From Talpa occidentalis (Eukaryota; Chordata; Mammalia; Eulipotyphla; Talpidae): a DNA stretch of 64,000 bases. Below, piece after piece: positions 11,540 to 23,214 of this stretch. The notes under the pieces were generated by a model that was not told the DNA's origin, did no database searches, and saw only the letters and a program-made list of their open reading frames with translations. The first letter of the stretch is position 1, and every line of letters begins with the position of its first letter. The stretch spans positions 82,866,399 to 82,930,398 of the forward strand of contig NW_023604861.1 of NCBI RefSeq assembly GCF_014898055.3. Direction: 5' to 3'. A program made the position numbers and the translations under genes.

Positions 11540-11765
11540 AAAAGTAATATAATGTAGTGGTTAAGTGGGAGGGGATATGGAGCCCTACTGCTTGAGTTCA
11601 AATAGAGCCCACCAGTTATTAATTCTGTGACATTCAATAATTGACTTGGTTCCTTGTACACCTTGGTTCCTTTTTCTGTAAAATTGAGATAATAATGGTG
11701 CCCCCTTAGTTTGATTGTTCTCAGGGTTAAATGCATTGGCATGTAGAACAACGTCTGGAATATAA
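11540..11765 (+). mobile_element. MIR element
   Basis: A long MIR copy: 'TAATGTAGTGGTTAAG' at the 5' side, 'TTGAGTTCAAAT' in the tRNA-like part, 'TTCTGTAAAATTGAGATAATAATGG' in the core. Confidence 0.85.
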
Positions 11766-12212
11766 AACGTTTAACTTTTATGCAAGTAAAATTTCATTTT
11801 TTTCTGTTCATTTATGAAGTTACCATGTTTTACTTTCAGATGAGCGAATGGAGGATTTTCTCTTACTGAAAAAAAGCTTCTAAATTTAGTTGCTTTTGAT
11901 GTAGGTGGTATTTAGTAGCTTTTTTTCCCATTCTGTCAGTCACTTCTCCCATCATTAGCTTAGTCACTGAATAGAAGATGACGGGTTTTGTATTAATGTG
12001 GAGGATTTTTATTAAAGGGTTTAAGATGATTAAGCTCCTGAAATAAAATAAGAAAAAGAGAGATGAAAACAGACATGTGCTATCTATATAGAAGAAAGAA
12101 CTTTTCAATAATAAAAACTTAAAATACTTCAAGTGTCCAAAAGATAATGTATGATAAAATATAATTTTGTGTTTGGTAAAATCATAATATTAAAATGAAT
12201 GACATGTCCTTA

Positions 12213-12620
12213 TGTCCCGACCCGCGGGATTCGGAGGCACGGGAAGAGAAGGGCTGAGGATTGAAATGAGGGGCTTGACAACTTGACGCTAGCGTTTGCT
12301 TCTTTATTTCTCCTTTATCCTTTTCCTACTTTTACATGTCTTTCCTTTTCCTGACTTTCTTACTTCCCTGACCTTCTCTCTGCTCCTCTCGCAGTAACCC
12401 TTGCCGTATCTCCTTACAGACTCCTCGTGATTCCTTGTGATTCCTAATGATTCCTCTCGATTCCTCCCGATTCTTCCCTCTTATATCCCTGTAGCTCCTC
12501 CCATCATGCCTCTCAGTCTCGCGTGATTTACAGGAGAGCGCAGGGGTCTCTCCGAAGGCGAAAAACCTAATTCATCGAGCACATGTGCAACATGGCGCAT
12601 GCTCCAGGCGGCTCCGGACA
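12213..12620 (-). mobile_element. Solo LTR, betaretrovirus-like (ERV class II type)
   Basis: A 408-bp element with TG...CA ends is flanked by the perfect 6-bp repeat TCCTTA (12207-12212 and 12621-12626); 6-bp duplications are typical of class II/betaretroviral ERVs. On the minus strand there is a TATA motif (reverse of TTATAT, about 12481-12486), then a poly(A) signal (reverse of TTTATT, 12303-12308), then a CpG-rich U5 end. A GATTCCT-type tandem repeat lies at about 12424-12472. No internal retroviral genes remain, so the provirus was lost by LTR-LTR recombination. Retained CpGs and the intact duplication suggest a young insertion. Confidence 0.85.
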
Positions 12621-12660
12621 TCCTTACCACACAGTTAAAGAAATAGACTATTCATAGTAC

Positions 12661-12940
12661 CTTTTTTTAAAAAAGATTTATTTATTTATTTTACACAAGA
12701 ACCAGGGTACATGCCAGATGTGCAGGAGGGTGAGAGGATTCACCAGAGACAGAGTGGGGAACAGAACAGGCAGCCTGACGAAATACACTGCTGAGGGGAG
12801 CAGCAGGCACGACAGGAGAGGTCTGCTGCGCCATGTGGGACCCTCACCGGCAGGCTAGGATCGAACCAGCGCTGCAGAGGCTGCAGACAGCTTCACATCG
12901 TGGCACTCAACCACCTGCACTACTACCAGGGGAGGCCCTG
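12661..12940 (-). mobile_element. tRNA-derived T+ SINE
   Basis: It inserted about 35 bp beyond the solo LTR. Tail TTTTTTTAAAAAAGATTTATT, head in reverse TACTACCAGGGGAGGCCC. Repeat TTCATAGTAC flanks it at 12651-12660 and 12941-12950. Confidence 0.92.
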
Positions 12941-13289
12941 TTCATAGTACTTTTGAAGCTCCATGTGCCCCTACTGATCCCTCCATGTTCTTCCCCCATT
13001 CTTACATTCCTTTTCTGATACCTTAATCTCTCACATTAAAGAATATTTTCCCATTTAGGGTCATATTAAAAGAATGTATTGCTTAGATTTGTATGTTTGA
13101 AAACTTTATGTGAAGAGAATCATAGAGGTATTCTGTAATTTGCTTTTTTTTTTTAAGTTGAGGTAACACTGGTTTACAGCATTGTTTACAATTTGGAGGT
13201 ATAAGATCTCCCTCTTCAGCCTTGTTACCACACCACACCCACCACCAAAATAGGGTAGTCCTCCACCTTAGTGTGTCCCTCAAAACATT

Positions 13290-13822
13290 AGAAGATATTC
13301 ATCCTTCAAAACTCAGGTTGGGCATTTATTACTTTTTTTTCAAAAATAAATCCTTTTTAAATACTTTAATATTGTCTTAATATTGGCAAACTGTACTGCA
13401 AGTGATTGACTTTGTCACGTTTGAAAAAATAGACTATGTTTCTTTATGTTTATGTTTCTTTAAACATGGTTTAAAGAAATAGACTATTTTGAAAAACATG
13501 GTGGCGCAGCGGTTGAGCACTGGGTTGCGAAGCTGCCCGCTGCCTCTGCAGCGCCGGTTCGATCCCCAGCTGCTCCCCGGCCACCAGAGGAGGGTCCCAC
13601 ATGGCGCGCAGACCTCTCCTGCCGCCCGCTGCTCCCCTCAGCAGTGTACTTCGGTCCTTCTGCCTGCTCTGCTCCCCGCTCTGGCTCTGGTGAATTCTCT
13701 CTCCCTCCCGCACTTGTGACTGAACCCAGTGCTTGTATAAATAAATAAATCTTAAAAAAAAATTTAAAAAAAAAGAAAAACATTATAAATTAATAACTGA
13801 TTGGTTCTGAAATAAACTGAAT
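13290..13822 (+). repeat. Old repeat (LINE-2-like) split by a SINE; related to 36,055-36,260
   Basis: CATCCTTCAAAACTCAG ... AAAAATAAATCCTTTT ... TTGGCAAACTGTACTGC ... GATTGGTTCTGAAATAAACTGAATGA is also found at 36,055-36,260. The style (3' gene-like pyrimidine tracts ending in TGAATGA) recalls L2 3' ends. The SINE at 13,500 splits it. Confidence 0.5.
13500..13774 (+). mobile_element. tRNA-derived T+ SINE, sense orientation
   Basis: Starts in GTGGCGCAGCGGTTGAGC, so it lacks the first ~10 bases of the head. B-box region GGTTCGATCCCC is present; ends AAATAAATAAATCTT plus A-run. Repeat GAAAAACAT flanks it at 13491-13499 and 13775-13783. One of four sense copies. Confidence 0.92.
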
Positions 13823-14062
13823 GAGTGTGTCCCTGGCATAAATCCCACTTGGTCTTGGTGTTTGATCCTTGTAATGAATTTTTGAATTTGGTTTGCTAAT
13901 TCTTTTTTAGGATTTTTTTTAAACTATGTTCATTAGAGAAATTGGTCTGTGGTTTTCTTTCTCATGTGTGGTATCTTTGTTTGGTTTTGGTACCCGTGTG
14001 TGATGTTGGCCTCATAAAATGTGTTTGAATGTATTCCCTCATTCTCAGCTTTTTGGAACACT
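13823..14062 (-). mobile_element. Old LINE-1 ORF2 fragment
   Basis: 'CCTGGCATAAATCCCACTTGGTC ... ATTAGAGAAATTGG' read on the opposite strand is a familiar, decayed segment of L1 reverse transcriptase coding sequence. Confidence 0.6.
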
Positions 14063-14190
14063 TCTTCACTCGGGACCCTGTCCACCTGGCTCACCCCAGC
14101 ACCTTGGCACCTACCTCCCCAAAGTTAAGAGTGAGCTTCCACACTACACAGCTCTCCCTGCCTGGTACCACCTTACCATGGGGATGTGGA

Positions 14191-14412
14191 ATTTTTTTTT
14201 TTAAGATTGATTGATTGATTGATTGATTGATTTATACAAGCACTGGGTACAGTCAGAAGCTTAGGAGGGTGAGAGAATTCACCAGAGACAGAGTGGGAAA
14301 CAGAACAGGCAGACTGACGAAATACACTGCTGAGGGGAGCAGTGGGTGGCAGGAGAGGTCTGTGCCGGCTGAGGGCCAAGCGCTTAACCGCTGCGCCACC
14401 AGGGGAGGCCCA
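14191..14412 (-). mobile_element. tRNA-derived T+ SINE with internal deletion
   Basis: The tail carries seven tandem TTGA units (about 14203-14231). Part of the tRNA-like region, including the usual CCATGTGGG stretch and B box, is missing between about 14363 and 14380. Flanks GGGATGTGGA / GGGATATGGA (14181 and 14413) are imperfect repeats. Confidence 0.88.
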
Positions 14413-14999
14413 GGGATATGGATTTGAATTGTGGATTCCACCCTGGTGTGTGCCTCTCCCCACCCATCCTTTCTTTTTCTGAGTTGAGTTTCCTCAGCAT
14501 CTCTTCTGTTGTGGGCAGCTGATCTCTGACGTCCAGTAGGTGTTCTAGTTTTGCTCCAAGTCACGGGATCCTCTCAATCAGTGCCTGTCTGGACTGCTTT
14601 GGATTATTCTCCTAGAAGTGAAGCAGAGAACCTCTTATGACACCATCTTCTCCCAAGTCCATCTTGCTTTTTTAAAGTAAACATTATATTCCTGTCATTA
14701 CTCCATTTAGATGCATTTAGCTGGGTTAATCATTTTAACTGCTGTATAATAGAATTCTATTATGTGAATATACCATTTATTTTGAAGACTTAATTTTGCT
14801 ATTAAAAATCAGTGCTGCTCTCAGCAATTTGTACTTCTTTCCTGGTATAGTTTTTCCAGGCTACACAGGTAGAAAGGCAATGCTGGAAAGCTACAAATAG
14901 TTTTATCCATGTGCCTTTTCTTCAGCAGTGTACAAGAGTTAACATTATTACTTTGTATCCCCACTAACATTTGGCTTTTTAGGTCTTGCCTGGTGTGTA

Positions 15000-15177
15000 C
15001 AAAATGGTCTCTGCTGCGGTCACTCTGGGCTCCCAGGAACTTTACATTTCCTCTTTCCTCTGCCTGCAATGTTCTAACCCTCTTCCCTCCCCTCGCCTAC
15101 TCAGAGGCCCAACGTTTCCTCTTTCCCCTTCTTTAGGCCTTTACTCAGTGTCTCTAGCCTTTTTTTTTTTTAAAGAT

Positions 15178-15232
<55 letters not shown>

Positions 15233-15775
15233 TTTGTACATACAAGCACTGGGTACAGTCAGAAGCTCAGAAGGGTAAGAGAATTCACTAGAGCCAGAGC
15301 GGGGAACAGATCAGGCAGATCGACGAAACACACTGCTGAGAGGAGCAGCGGGCGTGGCAGGAGAGGTCTGTGAGCCGTGTGGGACCCTCAACTGTGGCCG
15401 GAGATCGAACCGGCGCTTCGAACCGACGCTGCAGAGGCTGCAGAGGCTGCAGAGGCTGCAGGCAGCTTCGCACCCAGCGCTCAACCGCTGCGCCACCAGG
15501 GGAGGCCCTGTCTCTAGCTCTTTGTGAGACCTTACCTGTCTAAAATTAAATTGACATGCATCTTTTCCACTCCCTAGCGCCCCTTCATTGCTTCATTTTC
15601 CTCCATAGCACTTCTTACCACTGTCTTTTTCACTGGAACCTGAACTGCACAAGAGTAGGGACTTTGTATGTCTTAGTCACTGTTGCATCCCTAGAGCTTA
15701 GAGCAGTACCTTGCACTTGGTAGACTTTAATAAATAGTTGCTGTCCAAGCAGAATGAATCTCAATGAAGTTTCAT
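15000..15775 (+). mobile_element. LINE-2 3' end, interrupted by a SINE
   Basis: 'TTTCCTCTGCCTGCAATGTTC', then after the SINE 'GCACAAGAGTAGGGACTTTG ... CTTAGAGCAGTACC ... TTTAATAAATAG' is the ordered L2 3'-UTR signature. It is strongly diverged. Confidence 0.75.
15159..15508 (-). mobile_element. tRNA-derived T+ SINE with expanded (TTTA)n tail
   Basis: At 350 bp this is longer than its relatives because the tail contains about 14 TTTA units (about 15178-15235) and because CTGCAGAGG is repeated in the body (about 15428-15460). Repeat TGTCTCTAGC flanks it at 15149-15158 and 15509-15518. Confidence 0.93.
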
Positions 15776-16180
15776 TTGAATTTTCTTGATTATTAATGAG
15801 ATTGAGCAGGTAGATTTCTGCTAGCTATTTGTATTTACCCATCTGTGAAATGCTCCTTTAAATATTTTGTTTGTTTTTTTTTTAAATCAGGTTGTTTAAT
15901 ACTTTATTGATTTTTAGGGTTTTTAAAAATATAAATTCAGACTGTAACTCTTTGTTAATTACTTGCATGTTAAATATTTTCCCACTCTGTGACTTAGTTT
16001 TTAAATTTCTTTTCAAAAATTGCTGTCTTTTAATTTTAATTCTAAGTGCTGTAGTTTATTGTTATTTTTCCATTGTGGTTTATGTGGAGTTTTATGAGTA
16101 GTTCTTTCCTATGCAAGGTCGTAAAGATATTTTCATATATCTTCTTGTAAAAATTTTAAAGCTTTGGCTACACCTTCAAG
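15776..16180 (-). mobile_element. Old LINE-1 fragment
   Basis: 'GATTATTAATGAGATTGAGCA', 'TTTTCCCACTCTGTGACTTAG' and the following AT-rich text resemble decayed L1 3' sequence on the minus strand. Confidence 0.5.
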
Positions 16181-16639
16181 TATGTACTCGGAATGGATTT
16201 TTTGGTAGAGTGTGATATGCACGGCTACTTTTTCTTTTCCTATGGAGACCATTGTACCCCCACTGATATGCACTGCCACTTCTGATGTATCTATCAAATT
16301 ATGTAAATACTTACACATTTTTCTGAGCTCTTTTTTGTTCTGTCTGTTTTTTGTCTTTCTGAACAATGCTGCACTTTCTTGTATATTATCACTTATAATG
16401 CCTCTTAATATCTGGTGAGGCAGTTTTCCTCTTCTTGCTTTACTTTCATGGGAAAGTCATGGTATTCCGTAGCCTTTCATATAGATTATCAAATTAAATT
16501 AGAATTCGCTTATCAAATTAAAGGAAAAAAATATGTATTTGTTCAATTAGGGTTCTGATTTATATTTAATTGAATTTGTACATTTATGTGAGGCATATAT
16601 GTATAATGAAGTTGCCTTCCATAGTGAGCACAATTGATA

Positions 16640-16780
16640 GTCCAAGTAGGACTACATGGGCTGCTGATGCCTACACTCTAACCAACATAGTTATACTTTT
16701 TCATCTGTGCTAATCTCATAGGAGAGAGGTGGTATCTCCAAGTAGTTTCAACTTGCATTTCCTTTTCTTACTTTCTTTAA
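16640..16780 (-). mobile_element. Old LINE-1 fragment
   Basis: 'CCTACACTCTAACCAACA' and 'GGAGAGAGGTGGTATCTCC' match the pattern of the decayed ORF2/3' region of L1, also visible in the young copy around 37,560-37,700. Confidence 0.5.
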
Positions 16781-16948
16781 AAAAAAAATCTCCTTTTGTG
16801 AGGGTGTGTCTCTCATGGGACTGGGCAGATTTAATCTGTTTAGGTGTTAATGGGTAGATTAAGTCTCTTTAGGTGAGTTCAGCCATTTTGGTGAGTTACT
16901 CAGTTTTACTGGATCTCAGGGGGTATACATGCTTTTTCTTAATTTTTT

Positions 16949-17194
16949 AAAAAGATTGAATTTATTCATATAAGAACTGGAGTGTAGGCCAGAAGTGAGG
17001 GGGGTGAGAGGATTCACCAGAGACAGAGTGAGGAGTAGAACAGGCAGATTGACTGAAATACACTGCCGAGGGAAGCATCGGGAGGAGAGGTCTGTCTTGG
17101 GTCACCTCCCTGGCCGGGGATCGAACTGTGCTGCAGTAGCTGAGGGTTGCTTCATAGTGCTGATGCTTAATCCCTTGCACTACCAGGGAGCTCC
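16949..17194 (-). mobile_element. tRNA-derived T+ SINE, shorter older copy
   Basis: Tail AAAAAGATTGAATTTATTC, head in reverse TGCACTACCAGGGAGCTCC. Repeat CTTAATTTTTT flanks it at 16938-16948 and 17195-17205. Confidence 0.88.
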
Positions 17195-17379
17195 CTTAAT
17201 TTTTTTTTAAATTAAAGTAACATTGATTCATAACATCATATAGGTTTTAGATTACAGTGTTATAAATCAATGTCTGTGTGTTATATTATGTTCACCACTA
17301 AGTCTAGTTTCTATCCTTCTTGTACAGTTGATCCCTTTTACCAGATTTACCCACCCCCAACTTGAGCAGTTGAGTATTT

Positions 17380-18340
17380 TTTCATATACTTAATAGTCAT
17401 TTGTATTTCTTTGTCATTCATTTCCTCTGCCCATTTTATTATTGAGTTATTTTTTTCCTTATTGACTTTTAGATGACCTATAGGGTAATTAATCATTTGT
17501 AATATGACTTGCACATATTTTCCTAGATACTTGTACACTTTAATAATGATTTTTACAATTGCTGACTTTGTGACCTTTTTTGTGGTAAATTGTTTCTTTT
17601 CTTGGTGCTACTTTGTAGTTGGAATAGGGGCTTGGCCAGAAAATTGTACAATTTTAACATTCCCGAAAGATTATATTTTTAAAGAATCCTTATGTTACTT
17701 TGGCAACCTGTAGTTAAAACTTGAGGACATTTGGTTCTTTCCCAGTTTGGGGCTATTACAAACAAACCTGCTATGGACATTTGTTTACAGGTTTTGTATG
17801 AAAACAAGCTTTTCTTTCTCTAGGACAGATATTGAAGAACAGAACTGTTGGATTACAGAGTAAATGCATGTTTAAATTTATAGAAAAGAGCCAAACCACT
17901 TATAGAGCGGTTATATCATTTTGCATTCCTGTCAGAAATGTGTGAGAGTCCCTTTGCTCTGTGTTCTTTAAACATTGGTATTGTCAAATCATTCTAAGAA
18001 GTGTGTAATAAAATCTCATCATGGTTTTAATTTGCATTTCTTAATGACTAATTATGTTGAACATCTTTTCTTGTTCTCATTTGACACAGTTATATCCTTT
18101 TTGGTAAAATATCTGTTCAAATCCATTGCCAATATTTTACTTGTATTATTTTCCTATTTTGAGTTCTAAGAGTTCTTTGTATATTCTTGATACAAGTCCT
18201 TTGTGAGATAGGTGATTTACAAATATTTTCTTCTTATTTGTAGTTTGTCTTCTCATCCTCTTACCAGTGTCTTTTAAAGAATAAAAATTTTCCTTTTAAT
18301 GAAATGCAATTAATATATTTTTCCTTTATAGATTATGGAT
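17380..18340 (-). mobile_element. Ancient LINE-1 3' region
   Basis: Ordered landmarks on the minus strand of L1: 'TCTGCCCATTTTATTATTGAG', 'TTTCCCAGTTTGGGGCTATTAC', 'AGAACTGTTGGATTACAG', 'TTTAATTTGCATTTC', 'AGTCCTTTGTGAGATAGG'. Highly diverged, no usable frame. Confidence 0.75.
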
Positions 18341-18344
18341 TTAG

Positions 18345-19185
18345 TAAGGGAACCCAAAGATTTTTCAATTTGAGACTCTCCAAAAGAAGAGAAACAGAAA
18401 CCAAAATTAGAGATGCAGCACAAATCTAGGAATACTGAGTCACCTGTATGGTGGGATTAGTAAAGTAGGGATTAAAAATTGTCTATTTTTGAGGGATTGT
18501 TGAGTTGACCAGTGCAGCACAAGTGCCGCTGGGTCATGAATGATAAAAAGTTACTCCATTGTTCTTCGAAAATAGAGCTTCCAGCAGTTGAGCTGTACGT
18601 TTTTCTTTTCTATTTGGTCTTAAAATAAACTCTAATTATTTATTTAAGGAACCTTTAATATGAAAACTTTAGTGAGAGATAATTCACATGTCAGACAATT
18701 TAATTCATTCATTGAAAGTGTATTATTGCTGGGAGTGGCAAGTGATCAGGGGCACAGACTCTCACCGTTCTTAATAATATATAACATATTTTCTTGAACG
18801 AAAGTTTCCTCATTTGCTATATGACCTTAGGACAATTTACAGAGAGTTTAGGTGGTTGTTGAAAAAAATTTTTTTAGTAGTGTGATTGGCTTAGTGAGGA
18901 ACGTAGAAAGGATATTTTTCTTGAATTATTTTTGTAACTAATATATAAACTCTGTACACAATGCTATCAGGCTAAGAAGTTCATAAGTTGAAAATCCTAA
19001 AGTGAAGGGTTTTTCTCATTTTATGTTTGAGGAAACATTACTAATATTTCTTAAATTAGATTTCAAGTCAAAACTATTCTAAGTCCCAAGTCGTTGTTCA
19101 TTAATTGACACATCAGGCTTTTGATTTGTTTTCTCTTTTGACTTGTATTTTTATTGAATCAAGACCCTAACCTTCAGACAAGTGA
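18345..19185. other. AT-rich intronic stretch
   Basis: No gene or recognisable repeat is seen. Confidence 0.45.
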
Positions 19186-19635
19186 ATTAGTTATGCATTG
19201 CTGCTTAAAAAATCACCCCAAAACTTAATGACTTGAAACAACAGTATATATTTTTTATCCTACCAATTTTGTGATCAGGAGTTCAACACAGGTTTAGCTA
19301 GGCAATGCTTGCTCAGGGTCCCTCGTGAGATTGCATTCAGAGTGTCAGCTTAAGCTGCAGTCATCCAAAGGCTTACCTGGGACTGGAGGTCCTGTGTCCT
19401 AAGTGACTTGCTGAAATGGTTGCCATTTGTTGTTGGCAGGAGCCTTTAATTCTTCCCTTATTGCCTTCTCAACAGGCTGTTTGAATATCCTCATGATGTG
19501 GCAGCTGACTTTCCCTAGTGAGTAATCCTGCAGAGAAGGGAGCATCAGGCAGAAGCTGTCCTTTTTAATGACTTAATCTTGAAAGTCACATAGCACCGCT
19601 TAACACCACATCCTACTCATTAGAAACAATTTGCT
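19186..19635 (+). repeat. Ancient interspersed repeat, family not assigned
   Basis: 'GTTATGCATTGCTGCTTAAAAAATCACCCC ... CTTAATGACTTGAAACAACA' is a common old mammalian repeat that I recognise as a pattern but cannot name with confidence (LTR or DNA transposon). Confidence 0.45.
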
Positions 19636-20524
19636 ACCTTCAAGATAGTGGAATTAGGCTCCATCTTGCCAACTGAAGCACACCAGAGAATTTGTGAACA
19701 TATTTATACACTTCTTGTTATGACAAGAAAAGGCAAACTGATTTCTGATCACCTTTGCACTAGCTTTGATAGAAACTCAGAATAATGACTGTACTCTTGA
19801 GGTAGTTTCTGAACTTTCATAGATCTTATACCTGAATACCTTATAATCTGGCACAAGTGCTGCAAAATTCAACTACTAGCAATAACCAAGTCCTTGATGT
19901 TTATATTCTTTCATAGGACATGAAATGCCTGTGGAACTTCTAAAGTTTTCATCATGGTCTGGTCTGTGTTTATCCCAACAGTTTGGATTTGGATGAGAAA
20001 TAGTTGTCCCAAATCCTATTTGTTAAGACATTTGCACTAGAGATGAAATGAAGTAATTCTCTCTGTCTTTAGGAAAAATCCCCATTTATGTTAAATCACA
20101 GGAAAATGTTTGTTATGGCTATTCTTTTTTCTAATATATTTAGGCACTGAGTTGTGACTATGCTGAGCAGAAGCTGAGCTCTGGATAGAACTGCTCAGTG
20201 CTTGTCTGACCAAGCAGAAAACAAGAGTGGATAAACAGGATGGGGAATTTTGGGATTGAGTGATGGTAAGAAGAGTAAATGAAGTAGGATAGCTTTGTTT
20301 TCTGTCAAGAATGTTGACATTTTTTGATGGGACTGAGAATTTCTACAAGTGTTCATAGTGACTAAAAGACATAAAAACTTGGAGTAGCATGATATAGATT
20401 CCAAGGTTTTAAAAAAACCTTTTTTTTTTTTAGAATGCCATAAATATTGGTGAATATATTTCAGTATACAGGAGATTTCCAGACTCACGTATTTGGGCAA
20501 GCTAATCAAGTCTCCTCTCTTTAA

Positions 20525-21080
20525 TTTTTTATTTTTAAAAAATATTTATGCATACAAGAACTGGTGTACAGGCCAGAGGTGGGGGGGAGGGTGAGAGGAT
20601 TCACCTGAGACTGAGTGGGGAACAGAACAGACAGATCGACTGAAATACACTGCTGAGGGGAGCAGCAGGCAAGTCATGAGAGGTCTGCTGCACCATGTGG
20701 GTAGCTCCCTGGCTATAGCTCGAACTCGTGCTGCAGTAGCTGTGGATAGCATCATAGGTTGCGTCTTTTTTTTTTTTTTTTTAAAGATTTCTATTTATTT
20801 ATACAAGAACCTGGGTAGAGGCAAGATGTGTAGGAGGGTGAGAAGATTCACCAGAGACAGAGTGGGAAACAGAACAGGCAGACTGATAAAATACACTGCT
20901 GAGGGGAGCAGCGGGCAAGACAGGAGAGGTCTGCTCCGCCATGTGGGTTTCTCCCTGGCCGGCCGGGATTCAACCCGTGCTGCAGAGGCTGTGGATAGCT
21001 TCACAATGCAGGCGCTCAACCGCCTGCGCCACCAAGGAGGCCCAGGTTGCTTCTTAACCCCTGTGCCACCAGGGAGGCCT
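20525..21080 (-). mobile_element. tRNA-derived T+ SINE, host of a nested SINE
   Basis: The tail and body are at 20525-20767 and the tRNA-like head at 21044-21080 (CCCCTGTGCCACCAGGGAGG). A second SINE interrupts it. Outer repeats TCTCCTCTCTTTNA lie at 20511-20524 and 21081-21094. Confidence 0.92.
20768..21043 (-). mobile_element. tRNA-derived T+ SINE nested in another copy
   Basis: Inserted into the older SINE in the same orientation. Repeat AGGTTGCNTCTT flanks it (20756-20767 and 21044-21055, one mismatch). Nesting fixes the relative ages of the two subgroups. Confidence 0.92.
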
Positions 21081-21169
21081 TCTCCTCTCTTTTACTTGTA
21101 AGAAAACCACTATCCGGGGAGGTTAATGTAGAGTAGGAGCTAGAAAGGTAACTTGTGAATGTTCTATAT

Positions 21170-22010
21170 ATCTTAGCTTAGAAGGATTTGTATGACCTGA
21201 TCCTTTGCCACCTCTCATCCTCATTTTGTCCTTTCTCTGCATTATTCCACCTAAATTGAGTTGGCCTTTTTATTTTTATTTTATTTTTTTAAGGTTTTTT
21301 TATTTATTTATACAAGCACTGGGTACAGTCAGAAGCTCAGGAGGGTGAGAGAATTCACCAGAGCCAGAGCGGGGAACAGAACAGGCAGACTGACGAAATA
21401 CACTGCTGAGGGGAGCAGCGGGCGTGGCAGGAGAGGTCCGTGCGCCATGTGGGACCTTCGCCGGAGGCCGGGGATTGAACTGGTGCTGCAGAGGCTGCGG
21501 GCAGCTTCGCAGCCCAGCGCTCAACCACTGTGCCACCAGGGGAGGCCCTGGCCTTCTTTTTATTCCTCAAACCCACCTATTGTGTTCCTGCTCCAAGGCC
21601 TTCACATTTGATGTCTCCCCCACTGGAAAACTCTTCTCCCAGATATTGCTCTTCCTTTATGTCTGTACTCAGATGTCATGTCATCAGAGAGGACTTCCCT
21701 GCCCATCCTGTCTAAAGCACTACACAGCCCTGCTTATCGTCTGCCCCCCTTATTTATTTATATAAAGTAGAGATCTAACTTTGTCTTATTTCAAATGTAT
21801 AAAACTAATGTTAAGTTTCCAGATGTTAAGTAAACCATCATTTCCCCTCCACTATTACATTTGTATATTTTTTGTGATTTTTTTACATTGTATATTTTAT
21901 TTCTTTTCACTAAAATGTAATTTTGTGAAAGTAGGTACTTGATTTTTGTAGACTTAAACTGTATCTTTCAGGGCTGAGAATAGTGCCACAGAGTAAATAT
22001 TCATTGTAAC
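21170..22010 (+). mobile_element. LINE-2 3' region split by a SINE
   Basis: 'CTTTGCCACCTCTCATCC', then after the SINE 'CACTGGAAAACTCTTCTCCC', 'ACTCAGATGTCATGTCATCAG', 'AGAGGACTTCCCTGCCC' follow L2 3'-UTR order. The end near 21,960-22,010 has the '...GAATAGTGCC...TAAATATTCATTG' terminus. Confidence 0.75.
21271..21548 (-). mobile_element. tRNA-derived T+ SINE
   Basis: CAAGCACTGGGTACAGTCAG subgroup, inserted in the LINE-2 above. Head in reverse GTGCCACCAGGGGAGGCCC. Flanks TGGCCTTTTTATT / TGGCCTTCTTTTTATT (about 21262 and 21549). Confidence 0.92.
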
Positions 22011-22091
22011 ATAAGTTAAATCAGGTTACTCCTTTGTTCAAAACCTTCCCATGTCATTCAAGTAAAAACCAAAGTCCTTAAAACAGTCTGT

Positions 22092-22460
22092 TAGGGTGTG
22101 AATTGTACCCCTACCCCAATTCATAAATATTGAAGTCCTAACCCCAAAGACATCTGAGAATGTTACTGTATTTGGAGATAGGGCCTTTAAAGAGATTACA
22201 GTTAAATGAGGTGATATAGGTGGTCCCTGAATTAATATAGCTACATCCTTATGAGAAGAGGGAGAGACACCACAGGGATGTGTGTGTGTGAAAAACTCCT
22301 ATGAGGACACAGCAGGAAGGGCGCCATCTGCAAGCCAAGAAGAGAGAACTCGAGGTGATCTTGGACTTCCAACCTCCGAACTGTGAGAAGACAAATTCCT
22401 GTTATTTAAGCCACCCAGGCTGTGGTATTTTGTTATGGCAATCTTTGCGAACTAATACAC
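22092..22460 (+). mobile_element. MST/THE1-type MaLR solo LTR
   Basis: 'GTGTGAATTGTACCCC', 'ATATTGAAGTCCTAACCCC', 'TATTTGGAGATAGGGCC', 'GGACACAGCAGGAAGG', 'CTTGGACTTCCAACCTCC', 'TTTAAGCCACCCAGGCTGTGG' in this order identify an ERVL-MaLR LTR. No internal sequence follows. Confidence 0.85.
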
Positions 22461-23214
22461 CCCGTAAGTATTCCCAGTTCCCTTCCACCCCATCACTTAT
22501 GTCCCTTCTTAATCATGCTGTTGCAGCCTCTTTGACTTTTCGCTGTTCCTGACTTTCACCTCACAGTTTTTGTATTTTATGTTCATTCTAATTCTATTTT
22601 AGTAAGACATGCATTCATTTTTATCTGTGGGAACTTACAAATTTGTTGTTGTTGTTTGTTATCTTAAAGGGAAGAACATTTTAATGGAGGGAAAATGATA
22701 GATTACTTAACATGCGGAAACTTAACATTAGTTTTATACATTTGAAATAAGACAGAGTTAGATCTCTACTTTATATCATAAAATAAATTGTAGATTAGTT
22801 AAGCATTTAAATATAGAAAATAAAATTGTGAAATTATAAGCAAAATTTAGAAAGCTTAAGAGAATTTTTGTATAACTTCTGGGTGTGTATTCTTGTAGGG
22901 GTGGGATGAAACTTCTTAGGCAAAAAAGAAAACTCAAATGTTATAAAAAGGATTGACAAATTTTATTGCACTTAAATTTTATAGTGGCAAAAGACACTCA
23001 AACAAAAATATTAATGGGGAAAAAACAGTTGACATATTTTCCAAAGGGTTAATATTTCTTACATATAAAGGGCTATCTTCTTGTGAGACAGAGATAATCA
23101 GCTTATTAGAACTATGAACAAAGAATAGTAAAAAAGATTTTTTAAAGGAGGAAATGTATATGGCATATAGATATGAAAGGATACTCAATTTCGTAACAGT
23201 TTTTTTGATCCAGG

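Noticed and set aside
15178..15236. CRISPR-like or regulatory direct-repeat array
   Set aside because: A plain 4-bp microsatellite in a SINE tail, without spacers.
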